This document shows positions 18,718 to 28,189 of a DNA stretch of 64,000 nucleotides, in pieces. Within the stretch, counting starts at the first letter, position 1, and each line of letters opens with the position of its first letter. Under the pieces are notes generated by a model that was not told the DNA's origin, made no database searches, and worked only from the letters and a program-made list of their open reading frames with translations. Origin of the DNA: Clostridium pasteurianum (GTDB taxonomy: Bacteria > Bacillota > Clostridia > Clostridiales > Clostridiaceae); assembly GCF_001705235.1 (NCBI RefSeq), contig NZ_MCGV01000001.1:3786181-3850180 (forward strand), given 5' to 3'. The position numbers and the translations under genes were made by a program.

Positions 18718-20460
18718 ATGAAAAAGAGTACGTTATCAAGGCTCGCAGGATATGTAGGTAAGTACAAAGTATATATGTTTTTATCACTTCTATTTGCTCT
18801 AGTAAGTAATGTGCTTATCGCATTTATGCCTCTTATAGTTGGAAAGGGAATTAATAATATAGTGTCTAAAGGCAAAGTGGATTTCAATAATCTGCTAAAG
18901 ATAATTTTAATATTAGCTGTGATTTACTTAATAAGTTCATTTTTTACATGGTTATTTACTGTTGTTGCAAATATTTTGGCATATAATACGGTAAGGGATC
19001 TTAGAAATGAGGCTTTAAGTAAAATTAGTACATTGCCTTTAAAATATTTTGATAGGAATCCACATGGTGATATTATGAGCAGACTTACAAATGATATGGA
19101 TGCTATTTCTGATGGATTATTTCAGGGAATAACTCAATTTTATCCAGCAGTTGTAACTATAATAAGTTCTATTGTGTTGATGTTATGTTTGAGCATAAAG
19201 TTAACAATCGTAATATTACTAATGACACCATTTTGCTTTTTTATAGCATCTTTTATTACAACACATTCCAATAAGATGTTTAAAGAACAGCAGAATACAG
19301 TTGGAGAATTAAATGGATATATAGAAGAAATCATAGGTAGTGAAAAAGTAGTTAAATTGTTTGGATATGAAAAAAGGTCAGAAAATAAATTTTCAGAAAT
19401 AAACTCAAGACTTTATAAATGTGGACAACTTGCACAGTTATATTCTTCACTTACTAACCCTTCAACTAGATATGTAAATAATGTTACGTTTATATTAGTA
19501 GGTGTCGTAGGTGGATTACTTTCGGTTATGAGTGGTTTAAGTATTGGAACAATTTCGAGCTTTTTGACTTATTCAACTCAGTTTTCTCAGCCAATAAACA
19601 ATGTAACAGGCGTAGCTACGCAGCTTCAAGCTGCATTCGCATCAGCTAGAAGAGTATTTCAAATTTTAGATGAAGTACCAGAAAAAGCAGATGATGAAAA
19701 TGCTGAAACTATTGAAAATTGTCATGGAGACGTTGAATTCAAAAATGTATCTTTTTCTTACGATAAAAAGCATCCACTTGTTGAAGACTTCAGTGTTGAT
19801 ATTAAAAGAGGAAGCACTATAGCAATAGTAGGACCAACGGGTGCAGGCAAAACTACCATGGTTAATCTTTTAATGAGGTTCTATGACTTAGATGGAGGAA
19901 AGATAACTATAGATGGTAAAGATACAAATCATATGACTAGAAATAATGTTAGAAGTTTATTTGGAATGGTACTTCAGGATACATGGCTTTTTGAGGGAAC
20001 TATAAGGGAAAACATAGCTTATGGAAAACCAGATGCATCACTCACTGAGATTGAAGATGCAGCAAAGAAAGCTTATCTTCACAGTTTTATAAAAAGGCTT
20101 TCAGATGGTTATGATACAAAGATAACAGAATCAGGAGGAAATCTTTCAGAAGGTCAAAAACAGCTTTTAACTATAGCTAGAGTAATGCTTATAAACCCAC
20201 CAATGCTTATACTAGATGAAGCAACCAGCAGTGTTGATACAAGAACGGAAATAAAAATACAAAGCGCATTCCTTAAAATGATGGAAGGTCGCACAAGTTT
20301 TGTCATTGCCCACAGACTTTCAACTGTACGTGATGCTGATTTAATTTTGGTTATGCAGAATGGTCACATAGTTGAAAGAGGAAATCATGATGAGCTTCTG
20401 CAAGATAATGGCTTGTACAGAGAAATTTATGAGAGCCAATTCAAGAATGCTGCGAATTAA
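18718..20460 (+). CDS. ABC exporter subunit with canonical nucleotide site (second half of heterodimer)
   Basis: 580 residues, six-helix membrane domain then ATPase domain. Walker A GPTGAGKTT, signature LSEGQKQL, Walker B LILDEATSSVD with the catalytic glutamate, H-loop IAHRLS. This subunit supplies the active Walker B, while the preceding one supplies the degenerate partner, so the two form one transporter. ATG abuts the previous TAG directly, so coupled translation is expected. The last codons (GCG AAT TAA) lie in the left tip of repeat E3. Confidence 0.93.
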   Translation: MKKSTLSRLAGYVGKYKVYMFLSLLFALVSNVLIAFMPLIVGKGINNIVSKGKVDFNNLLKIILILAVIYLISSFFTWLFTVVANILAYNTVRDLRNEALSKISTLPLKYFDRNPHGDIMSRLTNDMDAISDGLFQGITQFYPAVVTIISSIVLMLCLSIKLTIVILLMTPFCFFIASFITTHSNKMFKEQQNTVGELNGYIEEIIGSEKVVKLFGYEKRSENKFSEINSRLYKCGQLAQLYSSLTNPSTRYVNNVTFILVGVVGGLLSVMSGLSIGTISSFLTYSTQFSQPINNVTGVATQLQAAFASARRVFQILDEVPEKADDENAETIENCHGDVEFKNVSFSYDKKHPLVEDFSVDIKRGSTIAIVGPTGAGKTTMVNLLMRFYDLDGGKITIDGKDTNHMTRNNVRSLFGMVLQDTWLFEGTIRENIAYGKPDASLTEIEDAAKKAYLHSFIKRLSDGYDTKITESGGNLSEGQKQLLTIARVMLINPPMLILDEATSSVDTRTEIKIQSAFLKMMEGRTSFVIAHRLSTVRDADLILVMQNGHIVERGNHDELLQDNGLYREIYESQFKNAAN

Positions 20461-20642
20461 TAATATTTTGAAACATTAAATAAAACCCATAAGTCTAAGT
20501 TTCAAATTATAAAAATACTAAGAAATCTTAATAACTCGCTGAAAAGAAGCTCAAACAAATTAAAATTTCTAAGTCTTTTTATAATTTCAAACAAGACTTA
20601 TTGAATTTTATTTAAACTGTTCTCAAAATATTATTAATTTGC
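20452..20642. repeat. Element E3: inverted-repeat element, core type B
   Basis: The left tip GCGAATTAATAATATTTTGA and the reverse complement of the right tip GCAAATTAATAATATTTTGA match almost perfectly, and pairing continues to the centre (AATACTAAGAAATCTTAATA with its partner). The core is the same as in E6 (34954-35144) but in the opposite orientation. The left tip includes the stop codon of the second ABC subunit. Confidence 0.8.
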
Positions 20643-20797
20643 TTAGGATAAAAGCAAGGTAAATTTTTCTCCGATTCTCTACGAAAAATAACAGTAATGC
20701 ATTTAAAAATCAAATAATATAGATATCAAAGTAAATTAGCTAATTATATTCAAAATTCCGTAGGTACGGAGGAATTTTTTCCTTGTTTTACTCCAAA
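20643..20797. repeat. M1 and M2 modules linking elements E3 and E4
   Basis: M1 (about 20641-20735) has AAGCAAGGTAAATTTTTCTC and AAAAATCAAATAATA, found in reverse complement at 34865-34953. M2 (about 20752-20797) has AAATTCCGTAGGTACGGAGG then AATTTTTTCCTTG, found directly at 32614-32661 and in reverse complement at 34715-34775. M2 can form a short hairpin followed by T residues, so it resembles a terminator. Confidence 0.65.
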
Positions 20798-20984
20798 AGT
20801 GAATTAACATTGATGAAGTAACGATTTAAAAAAACTCTAATAAATCTTGGTAAAAAAATCATAAAATCCTTAGAGTTTTAATTTGTTTGAGCTTTGCGAG
20901 TTATTAAAACTCTTAGGATTTTATGATTTTTTTTCCTTAGATTTATAGAGCTTTTTTAATGTTACAAATCAATATTAATTCACT
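20798..20984. repeat. Element E4: inverted-repeat element, core type C
   Basis: The left tip AGTGAATTAACATTGATGAA pairs with the right end (reverse complement AGTGAATTAATATTGATTTG). The interior arms AAAAATCATAAAATCC and GGATTTTATGATTTTTTT continue the stem, capped by TTTGTTTGAGCTTTGCGAG. It ends 7 bases before the argJ stop codon. Type C core is shared with E5 at 32662. Confidence 0.78.
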
Positions 20985-20991
20985 TTCACAC

Positions 20992-22218
20992 TTATGATCT
21001 GTAGCTGCCGTTAATTTTTACATAATCGTAGGTTAAATCACAGCCCCAGGCGGTGGCACTAAAATCACCATCATTTAAATTTACTTCTATATTGACTTTT
21101 TCACCATCTAAAATTTCTTTCGCAGTGTTTTCATCAAAAGCCAAGGATACTCCCTTTGAGCAGGTTTGAATTTTTTTATCTGCATTAGAAAAGTAAATAT
21201 CTATTTTGTAGGGATCTAAGTCTGCACCGCTGTAACCAAGTGCACATATTATTCTGCCCCAGTTTGCATCGCTGCCAAATATAGCTGCTTTTACTAAGCT
21301 TGAAGTTATAATTGATTTTGCTGCTATCCTTGCATTTTTTAAAGAGCATGCTCCAAATACTTTGGATTCAATTAATTTTGTGGCGCCCTCACCATCTTTT
21401 GCAATCATTTTTGATATTTCAACATTTACATAGTGAAGTGCTTTTTTGAATGTCTCATAGTCAGAGCATTCGGTGTCTATAAGCTTATTATTTGCAGTCC
21501 CATTTGCAAGAACTAAAACCATGTCATTAGTGCTGGTATCTCTGTCAACAGAAATCATATTGTAGGAATCCTTAACGCTTTCCTTTAGTGCTTTATTCAG
21601 CATTTCTTTTGATATGTTTGCATCAGTACCTACAAAGCTCAACATTGTTGCCATATTAGGATGAATCATTCCAGAACCTTTTGCAATAGCTCCAATTGTA
21701 ACTTTTTTATCATCAAGAGTGAATTCAATGCATATCTTTTTTTGTATAGTATCTGTCGTCATTATTCCTTTTATAGCTTCTTCTCCGCTGCTATTTGGAA
21801 ATAATGAAAATACTTTTTTTATTCCTGAAACTACATTATCAATTGGAAGAGGAACACCTATAACACCTGTTGAAGCAACTAATACTTCTTCTGGATTTAT
21901 GTTAAGGTATTTTGCTGCTACTTCTGCCATCATGTATGCTTTTTTGTATCCGTCATCACCTGTACATGCATTTGCATTTCCGCTGTTTGCTGTTATTGCA
22001 TATACATTTTCTGATTTTATATGCTCCATATTTAAAAGTACGGGAGCTGCTTTTACTTTGTTTGTTGTAAATGTTCCGGCTGCTATACATGGCTTTTCGC
22101 TGTAAACTACACATAAATCATTTTTATCTCCGCCTTTTAAACCACAGGAAGCACCCATTGCTTTAAAATAAGGTACATCAGCAATACTTTTATTTTCTAA
22201 TACTTTTATAGAGTTCAT
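20992..22218 (-). CDS. argJ: glutamate N-acetyltransferase / ornithine acetyltransferase
   Basis: ArgJ recycles the acetyl group from N-acetylornithine to glutamate in the cyclic arginine pathway. The 408-residue proenzyme has the self-cleavage site in KGSGMIHPNMATML, where the ATML threonine becomes the N-terminal nucleophile of the beta chain. I chose ATG at 22218, preceded by GAAAGAAGG. The GTG at 22236 lies beyond that site. It follows argC with a short gap in the same operon. Whether it is mono- or bifunctional cannot be told from sequence here; no argA or argE is in the window. Confidence 0.95.
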   Translation of the reverse strand: MNSIKVLENKSIADVPYFKAMGASCGLKGGDKNDLCVVYSEKPCIAAGTFTTNKVKAAPVLLNMEHIKSENVYAITANSGNANACTGDDGYKKAYMMAEVAAKYLNINPEEVLVASTGVIGVPLPIDNVVSGIKKVFSLFPNSSGEEAIKGIMTTDTIQKKICIEFTLDDKKVTIGAIAKGSGMIHPNMATMLSFVGTDANISKEMLNKALKESVKDSYNMISVDRDTSTNDMVLVLANGTANNKLIDTECSDYETFKKALHYVNVEISKMIAKDGEGATKLIESKVFGACSLKNARIAAKSIITSSLVKAAIFGSDANWGRIICALGYSGADLDPYKIDIYFSNADKKIQTCSKGVSLAFDENTAKEILDGEKVNIEVNLNDGDFSATAWGCDLTYDYVKINGSYRS

Positions 22219-22243
22219 AAATAAACCTTCTTTCACATTAATA

Positions 22244-23281
22244 TTAAGGAAACATAGGAGTTAAATCTATTCCTGTTTTTTCATCTAAGTTATACATTAT
22301 ATTCATATTTTGAACTGCCTGGCTAGCAGCACCTTTCATTAAATTATCAATGGCAGATAGAACTATTATTCTATTTGTTCTTTTATCTATTCTTATAGCA
22401 ATATCACAATAATTTGATCCTTTAACCCATCTTGTTTCAGGCAAATCATCAATTATTCTAATAAAATGATTATTAGTGTAAAATTCTTTGTATATATCAT
22501 ATACTTTATTGAGAGCTAAAGTTTCTTTTAAGTTGCTGTAACATACAGATAATATTCCTCTACTCATTGGTATAAGGTGAGGTGTGAATGTAAGGGTTAT
22601 ATTTTCTTTTGCTACACTACTTAAAGTTTGTTCTATTTCAGGAGTGTGCCTGTGACCTGCAACGCCGTATGCTTTTACACTATCATTGCACTCAATGAAT
22701 AAATTATTTGTTGAGGCTTTTCTCCCTGCACCAGATACACCTGATTTTGCATCTATTATTATAGAGTTTGGCTCAATGAGCTTATGATGAAGAAGGGGAA
22801 TAAGTGCAAGTGAAGATGCAGTTGGGTAGCACCCTGGATTTGCAACTAAATTTGCAGTTTTTATTTTGTCTTTGCAAATTTCGGGAAGCCCATATACTGA
22901 GTTTTTTAGAAGCTCTTTACATTCATGCTTAATATGATACCATGTTTCATAGGTTTCAGCAGATTTTAATCTGTAATCAGCTCCAAGATCTATAACTTTA
23001 ACTCCAGCCTTTACTGCTTTTTGTACAATAGAAAAAGTTTTACCTGAAGGCAGAGCTGTAAAAAGTATATCAATTTTATTTAAATTATTTTCTACTTCGC
23101 TGTCATCTATGCATAAATTTTCAATTATATTTTTAAAATTGCAATAGGTAGAACTAAATGCTGTATTACCGTAGCTGTGAGAAGCTAAAAAAACTAAATT
23201 TACATTTGGGTGATTATTTAGTAACCATGTTAAAACCTCTCCTGCGTAGCCTGTAGCACCTACTATGCCAACATTTATCAT
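22244..23281 (-). CDS. argC: N-acetyl-gamma-glutamyl-phosphate reductase
   Basis: 345 residues. NADP-binding [10 protein letters not shown] near the N-terminus, catalytic cysteine in NPGCYPTAS (~150), and a [10 protein letters not shown] region with the conserved histidines (~205-215). It reduces N-acetylglutamyl phosphate to the semialdehyde, the third arginine step. First gene of the argCJ operon, divergent from argBD, so all four genes share one regulatory gap of about 240 bases. Confidence 0.96.
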   Translation of the reverse strand: MINVGIVGATGYAGEVLTWLLNNHPNVNLVFLASHSYGNTAFSSTYCNFKNIIENLCIDDSEVENNLNKIDILFTALPSGKTFSIVQKAVKAGVKVIDLGADYRLKSAETYETWYHIKHECKELLKNSVYGLPEICKDKIKTANLVANPGCYPTASSLALIPLLHHKLIEPNSIIIDAKSGVSGAGRKASTNNLFIECNDSVKAYGVAGHRHTPEIEQTLSSVAKENITLTFTPHLIPMSRGILSVCYSNLKETLALNKVYDIYKEFYTNNHFIRIIDDLPETRWVKGSNYCDIAIRIDKRTNRIIVLSAIDNLMKGAASQAVQNMNIMYNLDEKTGIDLTPMFP

Positions 23282-23455
23282 TGTGAATCACTCCAATTTT
23301 ATTTTTTTAATATTAATTATACATAAAAAAGCATAAATATTCAATAAGATTTATTAAAAAACTTCTTAACATTATAATATGTAAATAATATGAATTAATT
23401 AAATAGAATCATAACTTACTTAACAATATTTTAAAGTATAAATTAAACAAAAAAC

Positions 23456-23484
23456 TTGAATAATAATAAAAATGTGTGTATAAT
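23456..23484 (+). promoter_or_regulatory. promoter of argBD in the arg divergent region
   Basis: TTGAAT at 23456-23461 and TATAAT at 23479-23484 with a 17-base spacer. Nearby AGCATAAATATTCAATA (about 23331-23347) weakly resembles an arginine-repressor box, and TTGAATAATAATAAAAATG overlaps the -35. ArgR control is plausible but not proven by sequence. Confidence 0.6.
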
Positions 23485-23519
23485 TATACATGTCAATAAA
23501 ATTAAGGTTGGTGTTCGGA

Positions 23520-24407
23520 ATGAAAAAAACTCAAAGTACATTTAAAGATGCTTTGTCAATGTTTAGCAAATATAAAGGAAAAACATTTGTTATAAAATAT
23601 GGTGGAAGCATTATGAAAAATAAAAAAGCTGAAGAGGCATTTATAAAAGATGTTAAAGGTCTTAGACAACTTGGAATTAATATAGTTATAGTTCATGGTG
23701 GTGGACCTGAGATTTCAAGATGGCTTGAACTTTCCGGAATAGAAAGCAAATTTGTTGATGGACTTAGAGTTACAGATGAAAGAGTGATAGAAATAGTTCA
23801 AATGGTTCTTTCAGGGAAAGTAAATAAAAGATTATCCCTTGAATTAAATTTAGATGGAGTTAAGGCCGTTGGTTTAAGCGGTGTTGATAATAAATTAATT
23901 GAAGCATGTAAGAAATATGTATATAAAAATAATGAAAAAATAGATATAGGATATGTAGGAAAAGTAACAGGTATAAATTCTGAATTTATAAAAAAACTTT
24001 TATCAAATGGACAGGTTCCTATTATATCGCCTATAGGTTGTGATGAAGAGGGAAAGATTTATAATATAAATGCTGATTATGCTGCTGCATTTATAAGTTC
24101 TGCTCTTGATGCTGAAAAACTTATAATACTTACAGATGTAGAGGGTGTATATAAGGATATAGATAATCCAGGCAGTATAATTCATGAAATGGATGTTAAG
24201 GATGTTAATTATTATATAAAGGAAGAAATCATAAAAGGTGGAATGATACCTAAAATGCAGTGCTGTGCTAGTGCTATAGAAAATGGTACTAAAAAGGTTC
24301 ATCTTATAGATGGAAGAAACAATCATTGCCTTTTAAATGATATTTTAAATTATAACGGTACAATAATTTCTTATGGGAGTGATACAAAATGTCAAAAAGC
24401 TATTTAA
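23520..24407 (+). CDS. argB: acetylglutamate kinase
   Basis: 295-residue amino-acid kinase. KYGGS near the N-terminus (phosphate binding), HGGGPEIS, and the C-terminal GGMIPKM with catalytic lysine. It phosphorylates N-acetylglutamate, usually the feedback-controlled step. ATG at 23520 is preferred (AAGGTTGGTG upstream). An earlier in-frame start at 23490 lies too close to the -10. The last 19 bases overlap argD, which implies coupling. Confidence 0.95.
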   Translation: MKKTQSTFKDALSMFSKYKGKTFVIKYGGSIMKNKKAEEAFIKDVKGLRQLGINIVIVHGGGPEISRWLELSGIESKFVDGLRVTDERVIEIVQMVLSGKVNKRLSLELNLDGVKAVGLSGVDNKLIEACKKYVYKNNEKIDIGYVGKVTGINSEFIKKLLSNGQVPIISPIGCDEEGKIYNINADYAAAFISSALDAEKLIILTDVEGVYKDIDNPGSIIHEMDVKDVNYYIKEEIIKGGMIPKMQCCASAIENGTKKVHLIDGRNNHCLLNDILNYNGTIISYGSDTKCQKAI

Positions 24408-25552
24408 TGAATACTTATGGAAGATTCGATGTTACATTTGTAAAGGGTAAGGGAACTAAGTTATATGATGATAAGGGAAATGAATATACAGACTTTGTAT
24501 CTGGAGTTGCTGTAAACTGCTTAGGACATTGCCACCCATCAATAGTCAATGCAATTAAGGAACAGAGCAGTAAACTTATGCATGTATCTAATTATTACTG
24601 GAATGAAAGTGCTATGGAATTAACGGAAGTTTTATGTACTCACAGTGATTTTGATAAAGTTTTTATGTGCAATAGTGGTACAGAGGCAATTGAAGCAGGA
24701 CTTAAACTTGCAAGAAAATATGGTAGTATTCACGGTGGGCAGGATAAAAAAGAAATTATATATATGAATAATTCTTTTCACGGCAGAACTATGGGTTCAC
24801 TTTCAGTTACAGGTCAGCCTAAATATCAGGAGAGTTTTAGGCCTTTAATTGGAGGCGTTAAATCTGTCAATTTTAATGATGAAAATGATATAAAAGAGAA
24901 AATAAGTAGCAAAACTTGTGCGGTTATAATAGAACCAATTCAAGGTGAAGGCGGAATAGTCCCAGCAAATAAGGAATATTTACAGCTTCTTAGAAAATTA
25001 TGTAATGAGAATGGTGCACTTTTAATTTTTGATGAAGTACAGTGTGGAATGGGAAGAACGGGAAGTCTTTTTGCATATCAAAAATTCGGCGTGGTTCCTG
25101 ATATAGTATGTATAGCTAAGGCACTTGGTGGTGGATTCCCAATAGGAGCTATGCTTGCAAAAGAAAATGTTGCATCTGCATTTGTGCCAGGAGATCATGG
25201 AAATACATACGGAGGAAATCCCTTGGCATGTTCAGTTGCGCTTGCAGTATTAAATGAATTAATAAATAATAAAGTTGTTGAAGTAAATGTAAATGAGAAG
25301 AGTAAATATTTATTTGATAAACTAAATGATTTGAAGAAAAAATATAAAGTTATAGACGATGTTAGGGGAATGGGACTTTTAATTGGTGTAAGTGTAAACT
25401 GTAATGTAAAAGATGTAATAAATAAATGTTTTGAAAATAAACTTCTTTTAATTACAGCAGGAAAAGATGTTATTAGATTTTTACCACCTCTTAATGTAAG
25501 CTTTGAGGAGATAGATAAGGCAGTTAGCATATTCGAGAAAAGTTTATCATAA
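24389..25552 (+). CDS. argD: acetylornithine aminotransferase
   Basis: 387-residue class III PLP enzyme. The PLP lysine lies in CIAKALGGGFPIGA (~242), with the aspartate in FDEVQCGMGRTG (~215) and phosphate contacts in SGTEAIEAGLKLAR. It converts N-acetylglutamate semialdehyde to N-acetylornithine. In many bacteria ArgD also acts in diaminopimelate synthesis, though here a separate aminotransferase lies near dapH. A good terminator follows. Confidence 0.94.
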   Translation: MSKSYLMNTYGRFDVTFVKGKGTKLYDDKGNEYTDFVSGVAVNCLGHCHPSIVNAIKEQSSKLMHVSNYYWNESAMELTEVLCTHSDFDKVFMCNSGTEAIEAGLKLARKYGSIHGGQDKKEIIYMNNSFHGRTMGSLSVTGQPKYQESFRPLIGGVKSVNFNDENDIKEKISSKTCAVIIEPIQGEGGIVPANKEYLQLLRKLCNENGALLIFDEVQCGMGRTGSLFAYQKFGVVPDIVCIAKALGGGFPIGAMLAKENVASAFVPGDHGNTYGGNPLACSVALAVLNELINNKVVEVNVNEKSKYLFDKLNDLKKKYKVIDDVRGMGLLIGVSVNCNVKDVINKCFENKLLLITAGKDVIRFLPPLNVSFEEIDKAVSIFEKSLS

Positions 25553-25570
25553 TAGAACATTGAGTGTATA

Positions 25571-25606
25571 TGTGTGGTTTCATTTAAGTGAAGCCACACA
25601 TTTTTT
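25571..25606 (+). terminator. terminator of argBD
   Basis: TGTGTGGTTTCA ... TGAAGCCACACA stem, then six T residues. It also lies just after the minus-strand TSCPD gene, so it may act in both directions. Confidence 0.85.
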
Positions 25607-25608
25607 AA

Positions 25609-25848
25609 TTATTTAATTTCTTCAAGAGCCTTTGAAAGTTGATCTGGACAGGAAGTTCCTTTTCCGTTACAGTTTATACCGCGAAGGCGTTTAATAACAT
25701 CGTCAACAGGCATTCCCTCTACTAGTTTTCCTATTCCTTGACCATTGCCATTACATCCTCCTACAAAGGATACGTTAATTACTTTATTATCTTTAATATC
25801 AAAGTGAATTTCTCTAGAACAAACTCCTTTTGTTTTATAAATGTGCAT
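25609..25848 (-). CDS. TSCPD-domain protein (TIGR03905 type)
   Basis: A 79-residue protein with the full TSCPD motif (TSCPDQL) near the C-terminus and GGCNGNGQGIGKLVEGM in the middle, plus conserved cysteines (GVCSR, GGCNG, INCNG, TSCPD). The domain occurs alone in clostridia and at the C-terminus of vitamin-B12-dependent ribonucleotide reductases, where it may bind metal. Function of the stand-alone form is not established. Monocistronic. Confidence 0.85.
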   Translation of the reverse strand: MHIYKTKGVCSREIHFDIKDNKVINVSFVGGCNGNGQGIGKLVEGMPVDDVIKRLRGINCNGKGTSCPDQLSKALEEIK

Positions 25849-26045
25849 TAGTTAATCATCCTTTCCATAAGTATAAATTTTTTAGCTATAAAAACTAAAG
25901 TTAATAACTTTATGTATATTTGAAATAAGAGATCTTAGATCTTTATAAAAAATATACATTAAAAACTATGTTTATGTCAAGATTGTTATAGCAATACTTA
26001 AGTCAAGTTCATATTATAATTATTGTGGAAGGAAGTGGCAAAATT

Positions 26046-26927
26046 GTGAGCTCTATTTGTGTGTGTAATTCTGGTTCAGATGATGTATCTGTTATAGATT
26101 TGAATAGCTTAAGTGAGTGCTCAAGAATTAACTTAAGGATTCAAATGGACAGAATTGGACCTCATGGTATTTGCAGATATAAGGATAACATAATAACTGC
26201 TAATATGTTTAGTAATACCATTTCAATTATAAATTTTGAGAGGAGAGAGATCTATAAAAGCCTTTTTATAGGTATGCACTGCAATGACCTTAAAGTTTTC
26301 AATGAAAGAGCATATGTTGTATGTGGTGATTCAAATAGTATTGTAAAGTATAATATTAAAAATGAGAGTGTAGAGGAAATAATTCCTTGTGGGTGCATGC
26401 CGCATAGCATAGATTTTAATGTGAAAAATAATACGTTTGTAACAGCAGATATGGAGGACTCTACAATTACAATTTTTAAAGATGATGATTATGGTTATGT
26501 AAAAAGAGTAAAAGTTGGAGAGTATCCTACAAAGGCATTGTTTACAGAAGATGGTAAGAAAATAATAGTTTGTGAAAGTAATATGGGCACTGATTCAAAT
26601 GGAACTTTAAGTATAATACCTTTAAATAATACAGAAAAAAGGCTTAGTATTAAAGTTGGTAAGTGGCCTGTAGATGTTTTTTATGAAAATGGAGTATGCT
26701 TTGTTTCGAATCTTGGTGAAGGAAGTATAAGTATAGTGCGACTAGATAGAATAAAAGAATCAAAAAAAATATATATAGGTGGTATGCCAAGGGGGATATT
26801 AAAGAGAAATGAAATATTATATGTAGATGACAGCTATAATAACAGTCTTATATGTATTGACATGAAACTAGATAAAACAAAAATAATACCAATAGGAAAT
26901 GAGCCTACAGGTATTATTTTTATCTAA
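26046..26927 (+). CDS. YVTN-type beta-propeller protein
   Basis: About 293 residues with repeated blades (CNSGSDDVSVIDL, MEDSTITIF, LGEGSISIVRL, GNEPTGIIFI). These match YncE-like beta-propellers that bind proteins or small ligands. No signal peptide, so probably cytosolic. I prefer GTG at 26046 after GGAAGGAAGTGG. GTG at 26025 lies before that site. The stop overlaps the end of the convergent DUF4364 gene by 3 bases. Partner unknown. Confidence 0.75.
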   Translation: MSSICVCNSGSDDVSVIDLNSLSECSRINLRIQMDRIGPHGICRYKDNIITANMFSNTISIINFERREIYKSLFIGMHCNDLKVFNERAYVVCGDSNSIVKYNIKNESVEEIIPCGCMPHSIDFNVKNNTFVTADMEDSTITIFKDDDYGYVKRVKVGEYPTKALFTEDGKKIIVCESNMGTDSNGTLSIIPLNNTEKRLSIKVGKWPVDVFYENGVCFVSNLGEGSISIVRLDRIKESKKIYIGGMPRGILKRNEILYVDDSYNNSLICIDMKLDKTKIIPIGNEPTGIIFI

Positions 26928-27451
26928 TCCTTAGTGAGAAGATTAATTATTTTATTATATAATTCAGAAGATGATGATTTCCATTTACTGCACAACTCTC
27001 TAGCCTGTTTGTTTGAAACTACATTCAACTTTATATCTATTAGAGTTATTTCGTTTTCCATGGCTTTTAAGTCAACAATAAAGCTGTTTTTATCTGCGAT
27101 AGTATAATCGGCCGTAACACTTATTGCATTTTTTATATTATGTAGATTTGATTCTATATATTTATCAATTAAATCTTTTTTATCTGCGCCAAGTCTATTT
27201 ATAAATAAGGTTAAAACTTTTGAACCTTTATTTGTAATTGAAAGTCTATGCTTATCTTCTTTTTTGGTTATTTTAACAAAATCACAAGATATAAGTTCAG
27301 TTATATATTGTTGAAGTATAAAATAATTCATAAAATTATTTTCAAGAATTATTTCGGTAAATTGATTTCTGGAAATAGGAAATTTTAATTTATGTAATAT
27401 ATAAAGCAAAAGAAGTTTGTTTTCAGCTAATTCTAAAGTGTCTTCAAACAT
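26924..27451 (-). CDS. DUF4364 family protein (winged-helix-like)
   Basis: 175 residues beginning MFEDTLELAENKLLLLYILH, then FPISRNQFTEIIL and YITELISCDFV, followed by ITNKGSKVLTLF. The pattern looks like a winged helix-turn-helix (PadR/MarR-like) plus a C-terminal dimerisation region. The family is widespread in clostridia and unassigned. A GGAGG site precedes the ATG. It may be a DNA-binding regulator. A dyad lies upstream at 27480-27508. Confidence 0.75.
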   Translation of the reverse strand: MFEDTLELAENKLLLLYILHKLKFPISRNQFTEIILENNFMNYFILQQYITELISCDFVKITKKEDKHRLSITNKGSKVLTLFINRLGADKKDLIDKYIESNLHNIKNAISVTADYTIADKNSFIVDLKAMENEITLIDIKLNVVSNKQARELCSKWKSSSSELYNKIINLLTKD

Positions 27452-27696
27452 CTTTTTTCCTCCTTGAGCATATTATGAAAAATGATAATTAGTTGAAATA
27501 ACTATCATTAATAATATTATATCATAAAAGCACCTTTTAATAGGTGCTTTTTTAAAATAAATAGTTATTATATGTTTTAAGTTAAGACTATGTTTTAATA
27601 TGATGTTGAAATACAGCCTAAAAAAACTATAGGTGGATTGTCCAACTATAATACTAAATATATTAATACTATGTACTATTTTCTATCCAAATCAAA
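27452..27696. other. intergenic region with a dyad and a bidirectional terminator
   Basis: AATGATAATTAGTT and AACTATCATT form a partial dyad at 27480-27510 that resembles an iron/peroxide-regulator-type operator only loosely. AAAGCACCTTTTAATAGGTGCTTTTTT at 27526-27556 is a terminator-like hairpin with no clear gene upstream on the plus strand. The rest to 27696 shows nothing else. Confidence 0.45.
27526..27556 (-). terminator. terminator-like hairpin after the broken acetyltransferase gene
   Basis: AAAGCACC / GGTGCTTT stem with A and T runs on both sides. It lies downstream of the minus-strand GNAT pseudogene, upstream of the DUF4364 gene. Confidence 0.6.
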
Positions 27697-27938
27697 CTAT
27701 TGTTTGAGATGAATTTTCTTCTCAAATAATACTACCTTAATATTACCTACCGTTTTATTATCACAGATTATTTTATACGATATATTGTTTGAAATTTTTT
27801 TTTTATCATAGTTTCTTTTGATATATTATATCCTGGACATTCACCATATTTAATATAATCTGAGTAGAAACATTGATTTCTTATACTAATTAATTCTTCA
27901 ACATCATCCAATGTCGCTCTTTCAAACCGAACTGTCAT
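27697..27938 (-). pseudogene. GNAT acetyltransferase remnant, frameshifted at a 10-A run
   Basis: The first frame (ATG at 27938, GGAAG upstream) encodes TVRFERATLDDVEELISIRN and YGECPGYN, typical of the N-terminal part of a GNAT acetyltransferase, and then ends after MIKKKFQTIYRIK. Shifting frame at the run of ten A (T10 at 27795-27804 on the plus strand) gives SYKIICDNKTVGNIKVVLF, the expected next strand region of the same fold, ending at a TAG at 27697-27699. The acetyl-CoA binding motif is absent. One inserted A would restore the frame over this join. The 3' part is lost, so the gene is dead rather than merely slipped. Confidence 0.7.
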
Positions 27939-28189
27939 AGTACAACTTCCTTTCATATTAATCTACTATTGTTCATTAGATTATAGTTTTGTGTGATGCT
28001 TATTATAACATAATTTAAAAAATATAACATATGTTATACATACATTGGCTCTCTATTTTTTAAATCTTTTACTTCGATATATGAGTGTGTTACATTGCTT
28101 TGAACCATAAAGAGGGCATACTTTTCCCTTAGAAAATCTAAATTCTTTAACTTTTTGCTCTACTTTGCTTACTTGTGAACTGACTTTAG

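Noticed and set aside
20452-20990. Considered whether the palindromes are simply intrinsic terminators
   Set aside because: Arms of ~90 bases with shared tips and modules across several loci are far longer and more similar to one another than terminators. Some may still end transcripts.
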